This document shows, one piece after another, positions 47,901 through 60,428 of a stretch of DNA of 64,000 nt (positions are counted from its first letter, which is position 1; each line of letters begins with the position of its first letter). The DNA lies in NCBI GenBank assembly GCA_037013495.1, contig CM072810.1:108848398-108912397 (forward strand), in the 5' to 3' direction. A program made the position numbers and the translations under genes. Source of the stretch: Hippophae tibetana (lineage: Eukaryota > Streptophyta > Magnoliopsida > Rosales > Elaeagnaceae). The notes beneath the pieces were generated by a model. The model saw only the letters and a list, made by a program, of their open reading frames with translations, was not told the DNA's origin and did not search any database.

Positions 47901-50900
47901 GATAGTTATTCATGCAATGATCTGAAAAGATTTTATTTATGTAGACGTCTTCCAGAGGGTAACTAACAAATCAAATTACACTAACATAAAACTAAATATC
48001 GAGATCTTATTCATAAAACTTGGGGGCAATAAAATGAAACAAGAAGAAATTTTTCTATATTATTATAATTACCGTGTTGTATATGGCTCTAAGTTTTGGA
48101 AGCTGCTTTGGACAAATGACTGACAGAGAAACTGACAACTGCATAGCAAAACGTTAACATGTTATCATTTACTTGCAATTTTCAGGCTAAACAAACCACT
48201 ACTCAATAGCAATAAATAATCAACATAAAAAAAGTACCTGAGGAAAAAATTTAGCCAAGGTGTCAACATCAGAAAGACGGCTTTCTATTTGAGAGTCCAT
48301 GTTATCACTCTGCTCCAAGCTTTGTATTTGGGGTCTATAAATTGGTGTCGGCAAGGGGTGAGGATTATTTGCAGCAATAAGAATACAATGCTTTTGGTAA
48401 TCAACACTCTGTTGAGTTGGATTTCCATTTTGAGGAATAGGGAACATCTGAATTGTTAATCAAAATAATTTAAGAATATAAGATCATAGAAATGAAGTTG
48501 ATATGATTGCAGTCAGAAGTAACAAAAATATTCAATTTTAACTTTGTCAAGAGATCAAATTATTAACATTAAATTACAATCAAAAGTATCTCTCACATTC
48601 TTTGCAGTTACACAAACCAATTGTATTCGAATCTAAAGACAAAGGGTTATTTCTTTTTTTCTTTTTTTTTGGCCAAAAGTGGTTATTTCTGACTAGTAAG
48701 ACTTTCAATAGGAAACATTCAAAAGAAAGGTATAGAAGTAGAATTTTACTATTCTGAAACCATGAACTAAGAAATAGCAAAGTAGCCACAGAAGAACTGT
48801 ACTAGACCCCTTAAAATTGATTGCATCTATGAAAATAAAGAATTTGTGAGAACAAATAAGTAGCACAATAAAGTATAAAGTTAATTGTTGTCCATGGAAA
48901 ATAGAAATTCATGCTTGATAGATCTTAGGTTTCCATTTCTACAAATGATATGTAGAAACATACAATAACATGAGATAACAAGTGCAAGGAGAAAAAAAAA
49001 TTGTACGCATAATTATATGAGAAACAAGAAGATAAGCAAATTGAAAGAGTGGCCAAAATTTAGCAAATAAAACTTTATTGTATGTGAAACAAAAAGATAA
49101 GTTCAATTGAGAAACACTTTAATATCCACGTCATGTCTGCACATAGGGAAATATATCGAGAAAGGAAACCAATTAATGCTATCACATAGTCTACCATGCA
49201 ATGTTCACACCATTAATTTTTCGTAGCCTGCATATCAGTCATCTTAAACCTCAAGGTAAATGTTTGTTGCTGCTGCTTCTGAGAGATAAAAACTCAACAA
49301 TGGAATAGGTTGATGAAGGTGTTCAACAGCCCCAAACACACGTATTTAGGCATACAAACTAATGAAAAGTTTAAATTAGTTGGCTCCATGTTCAATTCTT
49401 AAAGATGAAATCAGAAACATGGAACATAAACTAATGAAATTGTGACGGATTATATCTTAGATCAAAATGGAAGCCATCAAGAAATTTATGTCAAAGCATA
49501 ATGCAGCATACCATTAGAGCTTCGGAAAGCCCTTCTGCAATTGCAGCATCGTTGAAACCACCACCAGAAAAAGGTATGGCATTAAGCCAATCCAAGAAAT
49601 TATCCACATCTCTAGTCCAGCCACTCCTTTGTACAAGGCAACCTACAAAATGTAAAGCACAGCATAATTACAATAGCTTGTTAGCGAATTATGCTTATTT
49701 ATAAGTGAGCTGCAACAAGAGCATCTAATATATAATAATCAATGAATCAAGGTGCAGTTAAAAGAAATCTCTAAGATTAGGAAACTGGAGATTTATTGGA
49801 GTGGCTCAACACAAAGTTCAAATATTCAGAGAATCAATGACAAAACTAGTTTAAAAATTCTAAGAAAATCAAAATATGAAAAATCTCATTTTCAACTTAA
49901 AAGACTAAGGGAGAGAGTTGCAAATAAAATCGAGAATTTCAACTATGATTCTAAAATTCTGATTCAATTTTATAAAGGTAAAAATCGTTGTTTATTGAAA
50001 AAACTCATCTAGTAAATACGAAAGAATTGGATAAAGAAATGTCATGTTTTGTTCCTCAGATGAATTTGTTATTACTTTGATGCAAGAAAAAACTTTGGAT
50101 AGAGAAGAATGAGAAAAATGCATACCATAAATATTTCCACGAGTACTGAACGTGACCAAAGCGAACTCAACAATGGAATTTGAAGGCTTCTGTTTATTAA
50201 AATAAATTAATAATAAACATAGCAACAATAATAACAAAAGCAATAATTATAAGGATAATTGTGGAAAAAACCTAGAGCATTAAACATTAGAAGAAAAATA
50301 ATTAGTTAGAATGCAAACATTTAATCCTCAATAAAGACAATAACCGAATTAGTAACATCTAATGTGCCCCATTTGGTCCCAACCTTTTGTTGACTGACCG
50401 ATTTAGTCAACAATTTGATCCCAACCTTTTTTTAGTGGATAGAATTATCCCTAACCTTTTCTAACGTGCTTCTCTGATTTCAATAAGAAAACTAAAGTTA
50501 TAGAAAAATGAACTGCTGGTACTCTATAGACGATAAAACAACAAAAACACTGCAGACCTCCATTTATGGTTATAAATTATTGTCAACTTTGTAAGCCAAC
50601 AACACTATCACAAGGAACATATTTAAGTGTGCAGGTCCAGCAAGTAAAATGGAAGTAGCACATAGAGCCTTCAGCCATGATTGTTTCTTTTCATTCCTAT
50701 TTTTTGAAGGATTAGGGTATCTGATTCTCTGATACAGACTAAGTACCTTTTGAATCTTAACGGAGGTCTAAAACGACTTTAGTTGTAGAATATGAACAGG
50801 CAACAATTTCACTTATCTACAACTTTCGATTTTTTTATTTAAATTAGAGAAAGGCATGATGTGCACCTGCTTTTTTCCCATTATTTCTAATGGTACTAAC

Positions 50901-53900
50901 ACGTAGGTCACCTAATTGGTCAGATAAGAGAAGAGAGTGGACGGGCCAAATTGGTCCAATTAAAAGTTACAAGACTAATTTGGCCTAATTAGAAAAGGTT
51001 ATGATGTAAGAGGTTAAGGGGAGATAGCAAGAATTAGTACAGAGGGATCAAGATTAGGGAGGTTGGGTAATAAGAGAGCAAAATGTTCTCAAAGTACACC
51101 ATTAAACAAAAAATATTCATCAAAAACAAAATATTCATTACAGCTAAAAATACACCTATATATGCTAAACTAAAGATAATTATGTGCCACACAATATCTT
51201 ATTTTTTATTTTTTAAATAAGAAACATTATATTATTTTAATATATGTAATAAATACAAAAATACATAAAGCGAAGAGGTCCTAACATTAAAACAGCAATA
51301 CACAATGAAAACCCCAATTTATCCTACATTATTCTCCCCTACTCCGACAAGTTCAAAGGCCAAATAATAGGAATTGCTTCAACCATTCTGAGAGCTGCAT
51401 GAGAAACAACAAATGAGGAATGAAATCTTTCATTACCTATTATCGTTTTAATGTTTGGATATTATAAGGTCCATGTATCCATATTTTTTAATCCAATGGT
51501 CAAGATTCATATTACATGTTACATCTCACTTGCAGACACATATAGCAAGAAGCATATTAATCTAAAACTGATAGAAATACTAAGCAACTATAGGAGATGA
51601 CTTCTAGTATGGAAAGTTGCATGTCGATCTCATGAAAGTTCTGAACAATGACTTCGTCCAGTAGACGTCTAGAGAGATCACATGCAATTATGAGAACTGG
51701 GTATCTAAAAATGCTTTATTAAATGCATTTATGTGTATTATTATATGTTTTTGCAGGAAACACAGCCAAACGACAGAATTTTGTTTGCTACAATAGAGAT
51801 GCCAGTAAGGTCATGGCTAAAAAATTGTGTACCTGCCCAATCAACTCATTGCCACAGAAAGACCTGCATGAATGCCAAAATAAATTATAAATGGAAAAGA
51901 AAGTTAGTGTCATCAAATCAAAAACCTCACTAGCCATAAAAATGAAAATTAAAGAAAATAGTCACAATACACATTTATTTATAATAATTGAAATGGCCTT
52001 ATAAGTACACATTGTTGCTACTATCTAGGCACAAAAAACATCAAATTATGTCGCTTCGATTTATATGATAGGAATAAACCAAGTTTTCTTTTTAAAGATT
52101 CCTTGAATAGCATTAAGCCATGTTATTTGACTTATTTTGTTTTTGTTTTTACTACTGTAAAACTCAGAATTCACTCTACAATTCTCATTCAAAGATACTA
52201 CCTATTTATATACAAAGATATAGACAATATTAGGTGACATACACCTAATACACCACTAAGACACCTAATACCCAACTTACACAACTAAGACACCTAGTGT
52301 TAGACACCTAATACACACACTCATAAATCATCTTTAACACTCCCCCTCAAGTTGGAGCATAGATATTAATCATGCCCAACTTGTTACAAGGATAATCAAC
52401 CCAAACCCCACTTAAAGCTTTCGTGAAGATATCTCCTAGTTGTTCTCCAGTCTTCATATATCCTATAGAAATCAAACCTTGTTGAATTTTCTCGCGAACA
52501 AAATGACAATCAATTTCAATGTGTTTAGTTCGCTCATGAAACACAGGGTTAGAAACAATATGAAGAGCAGCTTGGTTATCACACCACAATTTCGCTGGTA
52601 CTGAAGTTTTAAGACCTATTTCATCCAAGAGCTGATATATCCATATTATCTCAGACGCAAATTGTGCCATAGCCCTATATTCTGACTCTGCACTCGATCG
52701 TGACACAACATTCTGCTTCTTACTTTTCAATGAGACCAAATTTCCTCAATGAAAATACAATAGCCTGATGTAGATCTTCTATCCACTTTGGAACCTACCC
52801 AATCTGTATCTGAAAAACATTCAATAGAGTATGTCCATGATTTGCATACAAGATGCCACGTCCAGGTGCTCCTTTTAAGTAACACAAAATTTGCTCTAAC
52901 GCTGCCCAATGATGAACTGTTGGGGATGACATAAATTGGCTAACAACACTGACTGAATATGCAATATTTGGACGAGTCACGGTAAGGTAATTCAGCTTTC
53001 CAACCACCCTTCGATATCTCTCAGAATCTTTAAAGGGTTTTCCATCTCCTGTAAGGTGAATGTTTGGAGTCATTGGAGCACTACAAGGTTTTGCTCCTAA
53101 TTTTCCTGTCTCAGTTAATAAGTCCAGGACATATTTTCTTTGAGATAGAAATATACATTTTTTACTCCTTGTGACTTCAACACCCAAGAAATACTTTAAC
53201 ATCCTCAAATCCTTCGTGTGAAACTAAGTATGTAGAAAAGACTTAAGAGATGAAATTCCCGTAGTATCACTTCCAGTAATAACAATGTCATCTACATACA
53301 CAAATAAAAGAATGATACCAGCTTCTGATTGTTTGTAGAACACAGAATGGTCAGACTTGTTTTTCATCATACCAAACGTTTCTATAGCTTGACTAAATTT
53401 GCCAAACCAAGCACGAGGACTCTGTTTCAAACCATACAAAGATTTACGGAGACGACAAACGTGCCTAGACTCCCCTTGAGCAACAAAACCAGGAGGTTGC
53501 TCCATAAACACCTCCTCTTGAAGATCACCATGAAGAAAAGCTTTCTTGATATCTAGTTGATGCAAAGGCCAATGGTGAGTAGCTGCCATAGAAATAAACA
53601 ATCGAACAGATATCAATTTAGCAACAGGAGAAAAAGTGTCAGAATAGTCCACTCCATAGGTTTGAGCATATCCCTTAGCAACAAGACGGGCCTTTAATCG
53701 AGCAACTGACCCATCTGGATTGACCTTAACTGTGAACACCCATTTGCATCTGATAGCCCGTTTCCCTGAAGGTAAATCAACCAAGTCCCAAGTACCATTG
53801 TCATCCAACGCATTCATTTCCTCGATCATTGCATTATGCCAACCAGGATGAGATATGACTTCATGAACAGTTTTAGGGATAGAAATAGAATCAAGAGAAG

Positions 53901-56900
53901 CAATAAAAGAGCAAGAGGAAGACGACAAGCAATTATACGAAACAAAAGAAGAAATAGGATAAGTACATTGACGTTTAACTTTGTGTAATGCAATAGAAAG
54001 ATCATCGTTCAGGACAGGATCTGATGACGAAGGAGCAGGTGCAGGACATGAATTAGAAGGTCTATGTTTGGAGTAGACTTGAGTTATAGGAGGCCTAACA
54101 AGAACTGGATCAGAGACAGGCTCAGATGATGTGATAGAATAGACTAACAAATCGTCATCCTCCCCCTGACATGCAGGAGGAGGAAAAGACAAAAAATAGG
54201 GTATGTCTTCCATGAAGGTAACATCAATGGAGACAAGATATTTGTTAAGACTAGGACAATAACATCTATAACCTTTTTGGAGACGAGAATAACCAAGGAA
54301 GATACACTTCAAAGACTTGGGATCTAATTTAGTAACATGTGGACGAACATCCCGAACAAAACAAATGCTACCAAATATCCTAGGGTCAACCGGAAATAGT
54401 GACTTATTAGGAAACAAAATTTTGTAAGGAATCTCACCATGAAGAACAGATGAGGGCATGCGATTAATAAGAAAACATGCGGTTGAAACTGCATCGTCCC
54501 AAAAAGGTTTAGAAACATTCATTTGAAATAATAAGGCACGTGCAGTTTCGAGAAGATGTTTGTTCTTACGTTCGGCCACTCCATTTTGAGATGGAGTATC
54601 AACACACGAAGTTTCATGAAGCATGCCATTTTGAACCATATAAGATTGAAACAAAACTGATGTATATTCTTTGGTATTATCACTTCGTAAAGAACGAATT
54701 GAAACATTAAATTGAGTTTTAATCTCAACACAAAATGCGCAAAAAATAGAAAACAATTCAGAACGACTCTTCATTAAATATAACCAAGTTACACGAGAAT
54801 AATCATCCACAAAAGTAACAAAATACTTAAATCCAGGTTTAGACAAAATAGGACAAGGACCCCAAACATCAGAATGAATTAATTCAAAAGGAACACTAGC
54901 ACGTTTATTAACTCTTGGATTTGAACTTAGACAATGATGTTTTGCAAATTGACAAGACTCACAATCTAATGAAGACACCTTACTAAACTGAGGACAAAGT
55001 TTCTTCAGTAAAGGAAGAGATGGATAGCCCAGTCTACAATGTGCCTCGAAGGGAGAGGTTACACTAGAGCAAGCGACAGATTTCGGTATTGGTGTGTCAA
55101 GAATATAGAGGCCTCCAGACTCATGTCCTTTACCAATAGTCTTCTTCGTCATAAGATCCTGAAATAAGCAACGATCAGGAAAAAATGAGATACAACAGTT
55201 AAGATTACAAGTAAGCTGACTTACAGAGATCAAATTAAAGAATAAGCTAGGTAAATGTAAGACAGACGACAAAGGAAGCAAAGGAGTGGGAGTAATTGTG
55301 CCAGACCCAAGAACACGAGATGGTGACCCATCGACTAAGGTAACAGTAAAGGTAGAAGTGTGTGACTGAAGAGTAGAAAAGAGACTAGAATTACCTGTCA
55401 TATGATCTGTGGCACCAGAATCAATAACCCATTTGGAAGATGAAGAAATGAGACACACATTTGATTTACCTGAATCAACAATAACAGTGACAGAGGGTGA
55501 TGAAGACCTTAGTGTTTCTTGATACTGTGAGAACTTGGTAAATTCATCTGCAGAGATAAGAACCGATTTTTCAGAAGTATCAGAAGTGGATGCAATATGA
55601 GCCGAGTGACCTTTCTGATGCTTGTACTGAAGCTTTCTACATTCATGTTTCGTATGTCCTGGTTTGTGACAATAGTGACATACAATACCTCCGAGGTCCT
55701 GTGGTCGAGTTTCAAACGCGTGCGAGCTGCCTCCTTTATTTCTGTTCATATAAGTTGACCGTCCATGCTCATAATTATTACTTCGGCTGACCAAAACACC
55801 ATTTAATTGAGCAGGTGGAGGTGGAGTGCCTTCTGTACGAAGTACTTGACGAAACACCTCTTGTAAAGAGATCTCAGAACCAGAAAGAACCTGGGACTTA
55901 ACAGTCTGAAAAGTAGAGGAAAGACCGGCAAGAAAACTCATGACCGCCATTTGTTCCCGTTGGCTTTGTTGAACCTTGACATCAGGGCTAAAAGGCATCA
56001 AACTATTGAGCTCCTCATAAGTCCTTTTAAATTCCATAAAATAACTTGTGAGTGATTGATCTTGTTTGTCTGCACGGTAAAATGCTTTGCATACCTCATA
56101 TATGCGAGAAAGATTTCCCTTACCAGAATATAAGAAAACCAAATAATCCATCAATTCCTTAACGAATTCACAATGATTGATCAAGTCAATTACATTGCTT
56201 TCAATAGAATTCCGAATCTGCAGAAATAAGCGAACATCGTCTCTAAGCCATGTATGCTTTGAATCATCTTTAGGAGGATCATTAGTCAAATGAGTATCTT
56301 TTTCGATACTTCTCAAATAAATTCGAATGGTCTTGCTCCAAGCCAAATAATTCGAGTCATTGAGCTTATGGTCCGTGATTTTAGACATCACAAGCACCAT
56401 ATCCGTTACAACATTAGATTTCTTTTCAGCCATAACTCTTACAAACGATAAGACAGCGAGCAAACGAACAAACAAAATCCAACAACAGTAGCGACGAAAC
56501 ACGCAGCGAACAAGAACACAAAATTGGAAGAACGCAAACTTGAACAATCACAAGCGATGAGTGCCAAACCACCACAGATGACGCAGGGGGGTGGAGAGCG
56601 ACACGGGGTCTACCGGAAAAGAATTCTTCACGGACGTGCTGTCACGTGCCGACGCGTGGAATTTGACAGAAAATCGCGGTGGCACGTGTGGCCCACTTGC
56701 GGCTCGTATGGTGGCCGGACGTCGGGGTTTGGTTGGTATGCGGCTGGTCTTCCTCCCTGTGCTGGCGGTGAGAAAAAATGTGCACTCCAAAAGGGTGTTC
56801 CGAGTTGGAACTCAAAAATGCACCAAATCCTAATTTGTGTTTACCTAAAATCAACCCCCAATTTGAACGGTAAAAAAAAATTCCCAAATTTTGTAACCCA

Positions 56901-59900
56901 AATGCTCTAATACCATGTAAAACTCAGAATTCACTCTACAATTCTCATTCAAAGACACTACCTATTTATTTACAAAGATATAGACAATATTAGGTGACAT
57001 ACACCTAATACACCACTAAGACACCTAATACCCAACTTACACCACTAAGACACCTAGTGTTAGACACCTAATACACACACTCATAAATCATCTTTAACAA
57101 CTACGGACACTTTGAATGCATAGTAAGCCAACATGATGCATCATGTTAGAAGTTGTGAGAAAACCAACTCTCACAAAAGCGCATTAAGCCATGTTATTTG
57201 ACTTATTTTGTTTTTACTACAAACACTTTGAATGCATAGTAAGCCAACTTGATGCATCATATTAGAAGTTGTTGGGAAACCAACTCTACCAAAAGCTTAA
57301 ACTTTTGGAAGAGTTGGTTTCTAACTTTTGAAAGAGTTGGTTTTTCAACAAATTCTAACATGATATCAAAACTGGAGGTCCTGTGTTCAAGGCTCAATAA
57401 CCCAAATTGTTGAATAGCAAGTGTTTCACATGCATTATTCATAGAACCAACACGCGGGGGGAGTGATAAATGTATAAAAATATTGTTAACACTTCTCTCA
57501 CTAGCTTATGCTTTTGAGAGAATTGGTTTCCTAACAACTTCTAACATGGTATCAAAATTGGAGGTCGTGTGCTCAATACCCAAAAACCCCAATTGTTGAA
57601 TTACAAGTATTTGACATACATGGTGCAAAAAACCAACACTTGTGTGAAAGTAATAAATGTATAAAAGTATTGTTAACCCTTCTCCCACCAGCTTAAGCTT
57701 TTAAAAAAGTTGATAAAGTGGAAAGGAAAGTTCTGCTCCTCCTATGTAGAATACATCAGTACTACATAAAGAATCTATATAAACTTCGAAGCATAGCCAC
57801 TTTCATGGCTTGCACTACTCAAAATCATACAAACAAAGCCATGACTCCTTTCTTTCAGTTTGAACAGGTCAAATGATAAGCATAAGGTGGAATACAATAC
57901 CACAAGATACATGATCTTTTGAAGAATCTTTGGAGTTCACTCCTTATCATTATAAGCATTTTATAATTTATTCATTCCAAGCAATAAAATCCAAGACATG
58001 CCATTGGATTTCTTCATAAAAGTTTTTCTTTTATTAAACTTTCCAAAACATCCGAACACTGTCATAAATAAATGTCAATCCATTTAGGCAAGCATATACC
58101 AGATTAGCATCAGCCAGCAAGCAACCTCGCACTCCAAAAAGGATGGGGGTGCATTGGCTGACCACTCTTTCTTTCTAGACATTATAGGCCACTTGTATAC
58201 AGCCTATAAATTATCAGAGTGCTAATTATTGATTGATTTCAAAGTTAAAAATCTCATTTCAAAAGTGGATGCAATAAAAAGAGAATAGTCTGTTCGAATT
58301 CTGGAAGAATTTTAAATGTCATATTCAGTACGTATCAGACACAAGCTACCATACAGAAGAAATAACCCAATTAGTAAATTAAATACATAAGAAATAACCC
58401 AATTAGTAAATTAAGAATAGACAATTTCATTAAACTAGAAGAAATTTTTCCATTAGTTGCTTTATCTGGCAAATCATTTCAACCTGCATAATTCAAACTG
58501 TAAAAAATATATTTACAAAACCTTTTCCTATTTTTTGAAAATCGTATTAGAAAATGACACCAAGCTGTCATAAACCATTGCCTATTCAAAGTAAACTAAT
58601 AGTGACCTAGTTTGTTGACACTTTAAAGTGAAACTTTCCAAGTTCAAAGATACAAGCATTATCCTTTAAAACTTCATATCCTCAAAAGTTCATTTAAGAG
58701 GGCTTTGATTAGAAATAGAGCAAAAGATATGTTAACCAATGGACTCCAACTAAGTAGAATTTCATTCACTCGATTCAGAGTCAATTTTCATCGATTTAAA
58801 AAATTAACAACGTTTAACAATCATCAATATGTCTCAATAATGCATTAAAAACAGCTTCTCGTAGATGCAATACCATTTTTTACCATCCCTTGTAGAACAC
58901 AAACCACTAAAAGATACAGCATGGTCCCAGTTTTGGTGACTAAATGTAATATTTTAGCTTGTATCAAACAGGTTCCAGTTGCAGTTCAGCAGTACAAGCG
59001 GAAGAAGTAACTCACTAACTCCCTATAGGGCATGATAATATAGAGGTATCAGGTCATCAGCAGCTAAAAGAGCCATGATTTATTTAGATACCCTACACGC
59101 AGGGAAAGGATGGTTCAGAAAACTGATGTCTTGTTACAATATGGTTCTTCCAAATCAAGAGTTGCTAAGAAAAGCATATTATGGTTGGAAATTGACAATA
59201 TATGAATGCCAAGCCAGTGAAGTAAATGTGGAAACATGGCCTCACAAGCTTTTAATTCTTTGTAGAATTAACTGCCTTTGCAAATTTAGAAACTGCATAA
59301 TTGTGGAAAGAATAAAACCTTGTATGTCAAATCCACACAAGAAAAATAATTCTGCTCTGGAAAGTGGAAACATAGTATCCTCTCAAAATCTAGATAAACT
59401 ATGACATTTTGAGCTTTTAATCCATCCATTTACCACTTGAGGCAAAAGAAAAAGGCATCTTTATACTAGTATATATATCAAATTTAACTATCCCAAATTC
59501 CAATAACAAGCCTATAAGCATTTTTCATGTCTAACCCTTAATTTTAGCCAGATAAAAACACAAGTAATTTTTTCATATGTAAAAGACAACAAAAGACTAT
59601 TAAAGCAACACAACCCAAACCCTATTTGCAACATTAAAGAAAATTTGTAAAAGGGAACACAATTCTGTAAACCACCATGAAACATATGACCAGATAAAGC
59701 CATCAATGGAACATCCTAATAAGTCTGGTATCTTATTACACATCAAAGTGGAAGTTGACGTAGCACTGTACAGAAAAGCACGTGAGACCCAAGTCAAACT
59801 ATTAAAGCCAACTCCAAAACTAACAAACTCTAATAAGTTCAGTTCGGGCATCATATGCAGCTGGAAGCCAATTTCAACAACATAAAATTAGGGTTTTGAA

Positions 59901-60428
59901 ACATGATGGTTCCACTTCCACAATTAGCTAGACTTTTTAAATTCCTTTTACATGCCAGCAATTTCAAACTTAAATTGAAATCTTATAATCAAACTCAGGA
60001 CACGGATGGAATATCTTTCTGTCACGTAAAGCATCCTAAAACAAGCAGATAAAATCACATACACCATCAAAACAAACCATCCTCCCAATAACAACAATAA
60101 AAGAAAAAAGAAACTAAAGCCCCTTAAGTCAAATAGCACTCAGATTAAGCTAACATTAGCAACATGTATGATGGCAGAAATTAAATATATTTACCTTCCC
60201 TCAGTTTCACGTCAAACAACCAAAAAATCCAATCATAAATAAACACAGGAAAATATAGCAAAGAGTCTTAAAATTTAACATTAAAACAGAGGGAATCAAA
60301 TTTAAAAAACTGATTATTTTCACCAAAAACCTGATAATCTTCTCAAGGTAATCCGAAAGAATGGTTTGCCAATAAGGTCCCATAGCGGCGGTGACATCGA
60401 CAATCACAATCAACTGCTTGTCCGCCAT
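41558..60428 (-). CDS. MED25: MED25 / PFT1, Mediator complex subunit 25 (15 exons, 803 aa)
   Basis: Nuclear Mediator tail-type subunit linking transcription factors to RNA polymerase II. In Arabidopsis it acts in jasmonate, light, flowering and stress responses. Exons 5' to 3': 60428-60331, 51863-51833, 50189-50126, 49642-49512, 48447-48238, 48138-48073, 47708-47510, 45645-45578, 45462-44644, 44492-44439, 44113-44085, 43520-43452, 43340-43256, 42401-42315, 41959-41558. Lengths sum to 2412 bases, and phase is continuous from ATG to TAA. Domains: vWA (about 1-230), Met/Ser/Gly linker (about 290-555), ACID activator-binding domain (about 556-680) and Gln-rich tail (about 680-803). The Arabidopsis protein is about 836 aa. 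The chosen start MADKQLIVIVDVTAAMG aligns with the family start; an in-frame ATG 30 bases upstream is less likely. Intron 1 holds a 4.9-kb Copia element in the same orientation, which could impair splicing or cause early termination. Confidence 0.9.
42315..44492 (-). CDS. MED25: MED25 exons 10-14: ACID domain
   Basis: 44492-44439 (GELSGQKQGKPVFLTKLE), 44113-44085 (GYRSASASE), 43520-43452 (LAANWPPVMQIVRLISQDHM), 43340-43256 (QYVGKADFLVFRAMHQHGFL) and 42401-42315 (CAVIQLPSQTLLLSVSDKAC). This activator-interacting domain binds transcription factors such as MYC2 in Arabidopsis. Two of the exons are only 29 and 54 bases long. The left duplicate has exons 10 and 11 and the start of 12 within this window. 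Confidence 0.88.
44644..45645 (-). CDS. MED25: MED25 exons 8-9: low-complexity linker
   Basis: Exon 8 (45645-45578) encodes NGSIINRKTISVV...TTIKV, which bridges phase 1 to 0. Exon 9 (45462-44644, 273 codons) begins EPSTVSSMVSGPSF. It is rich in Met, Ser, Gly and Gln, with the conserved NNLSQVRQVMNSAAL and QNMLSS segments, and ends YVRVWE at the start of the ACID domain. It is 9 bases shorter than the left copy. Confidence 0.88.
47510..50189 (-). CDS. MED25: MED25 exons 3-7: rest of the vWA domain
   Basis: Exons 50189-50126 (KPSNSIVEFALVTFSTRG), 49642-49512 (CLVQRSGWTRDVDNFLDWL ... AEGLSEALM), 48447-48238 (MFPIPQNG ... HCILIAANNPHP ... ESRLSD), 48138-48073 (LSVSLSVICPKQLPKLRAIY) and 47708-47510 (AADPAIDHAKNPYFLVLISD). 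Together with exons 1-2 they give a full-length plant MED25 vWA domain. Relative to the left copy, exon 7 reads GKCNP where the left copy has GKRNP. Confidence 0.88.
51833..51863 (-). CDS. MED25: MED25 micro-exon 2 (31 bases)
   Basis: With the AG carried over from exon 1 it encodes RSFCGNELIGQ, bordered by CATGCAG and GTACACAA. It restores the phase exactly (2 in, 0 out) and matches the family sequence EKIIRSFCG-, which confirms it. It lies only about 290 bases from the Copia LTR and is absent from the left duplicate. Confidence 0.85.
52156..52339 (-). repeat. 3' LTR of Copia element 3
   Basis: 184 bp, bounded by TSD ACTAC on one side and the purine tract complement (ctccccctcaag) on the other. 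Confidence 0.95.
52347..56433 (-). pseudogene. Copia element 3 gag-pol polyprotein, nearly intact
   Basis: The likely start is MAEKKSNVV at 56433, 38 codons inside the 56547-53224 frame, because the upstream codons are leader. Order: gag with LNDSNYLAWSKTIR, zinc knuckle CHYCHKPGHTKHEC (about 55680-55639), protease VIDSGATDHMTG (near 55430), pre-integrase CRLGYPS, and integrase with HSDVWGP, RSDNTKEY and GVAERK. RT follows with YVDD at 53298-53287. The RSDNGGEY motif reads RSDNTKEY, an altered pair beside the second catalytic Asp. A TAG at 53226-53224 splits RT where relatives have Gln. A frame change near 52800-52900 and another near 52740 break RNase H (SSAESEY, LWCDNQAAL). It ends at IYAPT near 52347. 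It is not autonomous as it stands. Confidence 0.88.
56904..56915 (-). other. Primer-binding site of Copia element 3
   Basis: Minus-strand TGGTATTAGAGC directly next to the 5' LTR. It has one change from the standard initiator-Met site TGGTATCAGAGC. Confidence 0.85.
56916..57099 (-). repeat. 5' LTR of Copia element 3
   Basis: 184 bp, bounded by TSD ACTAC (57100-57104) upstream and the Met-tRNA-type PBS downstream. It differs from the 3' LTR at three sites. Confidence 0.95.
57105..57295. repeat. Approximately 122-bp tandem repeat split by Copia element 3
   Basis: The motif gcattaagccatgttatttgacttattttg...cactttgaatgcatagtaagcc occurs once as 52110-52155 joined to 57105-57179 across the insertion. 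It occurs a second time at 57180-57295. The element therefore landed inside an existing tandem repeat. Confidence 0.75.
57296..57715. repeat. Tandem TRIM-like units in MED25 intron 1
   Basis: Two units of about 188 bp. Each contains an LTR-like end (...ttggtttcctaacaacttctaaca) followed by a PBS-like tggtatcaaaattgg / tgatatcaaaactgg (about 57360 and 57547). Each then continues to a new tgttaac start (57484, 57671). This looks like a tandemly repeated miniature LTR element with a very short LTR. Confidence 0.5.
57716..60330. other. Remaining MED25 intron 1
   Basis: About 2.6 kb of AT-rich intron. No exon, repeat or regulatory motif that I can support. Short open frames here (for example 59075-59404) have no family resemblance. 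Confidence 0.6.
60331..60428 (-). CDS. MED25: MED25 exon 1: start of the vWA domain
   Basis: Encodes MADKQLIVIVDVTAAMGPYW and then QTILSDYLEKII, the first strand and helix of the vWA domain that anchors MED25 in Mediator. It ends in phase 2 at AG|GTTTTTGG. It stands 8.5 kb from the next exon. The left duplicate lacks it. Confidence 0.9.

Larger units (their letters stand above)
43501..51238. repeat. Segmental duplication, right copy of block A
   Basis: Partner of 1-7955. It covers MED25 exons 12 to 3 and the intervening introns, and continues into intron 2. Beyond 51238 the two copies diverge completely. Confidence 0.9.
52156..57099 (-). mobile_element. Ty1/Copia element 3, young insertion in MED25 intron 1
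   Basis: Identical-length LTRs of 184 bp (52156-52339 and 56916-57099), with termini TGTTAAAG...GTTTTACA on the minus strand and target-site duplication ACTAC (52151-52155, 57100-57104). LTRs differ at 3 of 184 positions. The PBS is TGGTATTAGAGC (56915-56904, touching the LTR end) and the purine tract TTGAGGGGGAG abuts the 3' LTR. One 1107-codon frame covers gag to RT. The remaining RT and RNase H are separated by a stop and frame changes. It lies in the same orientation as MED25. Confidence 0.95.

Noticed and set aside
56434..56547. Upstream Met of the Copia 3 polyprotein
   Set aside because: The first 38 residues are Cys/Phe-rich leader translation; gag similarity starts at the internal MAEKK.
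59075..59404. 109-codon plus-strand frame in MED25 intron 1
   Set aside because: No recognisable domain, average intron composition, antisense to the gene.
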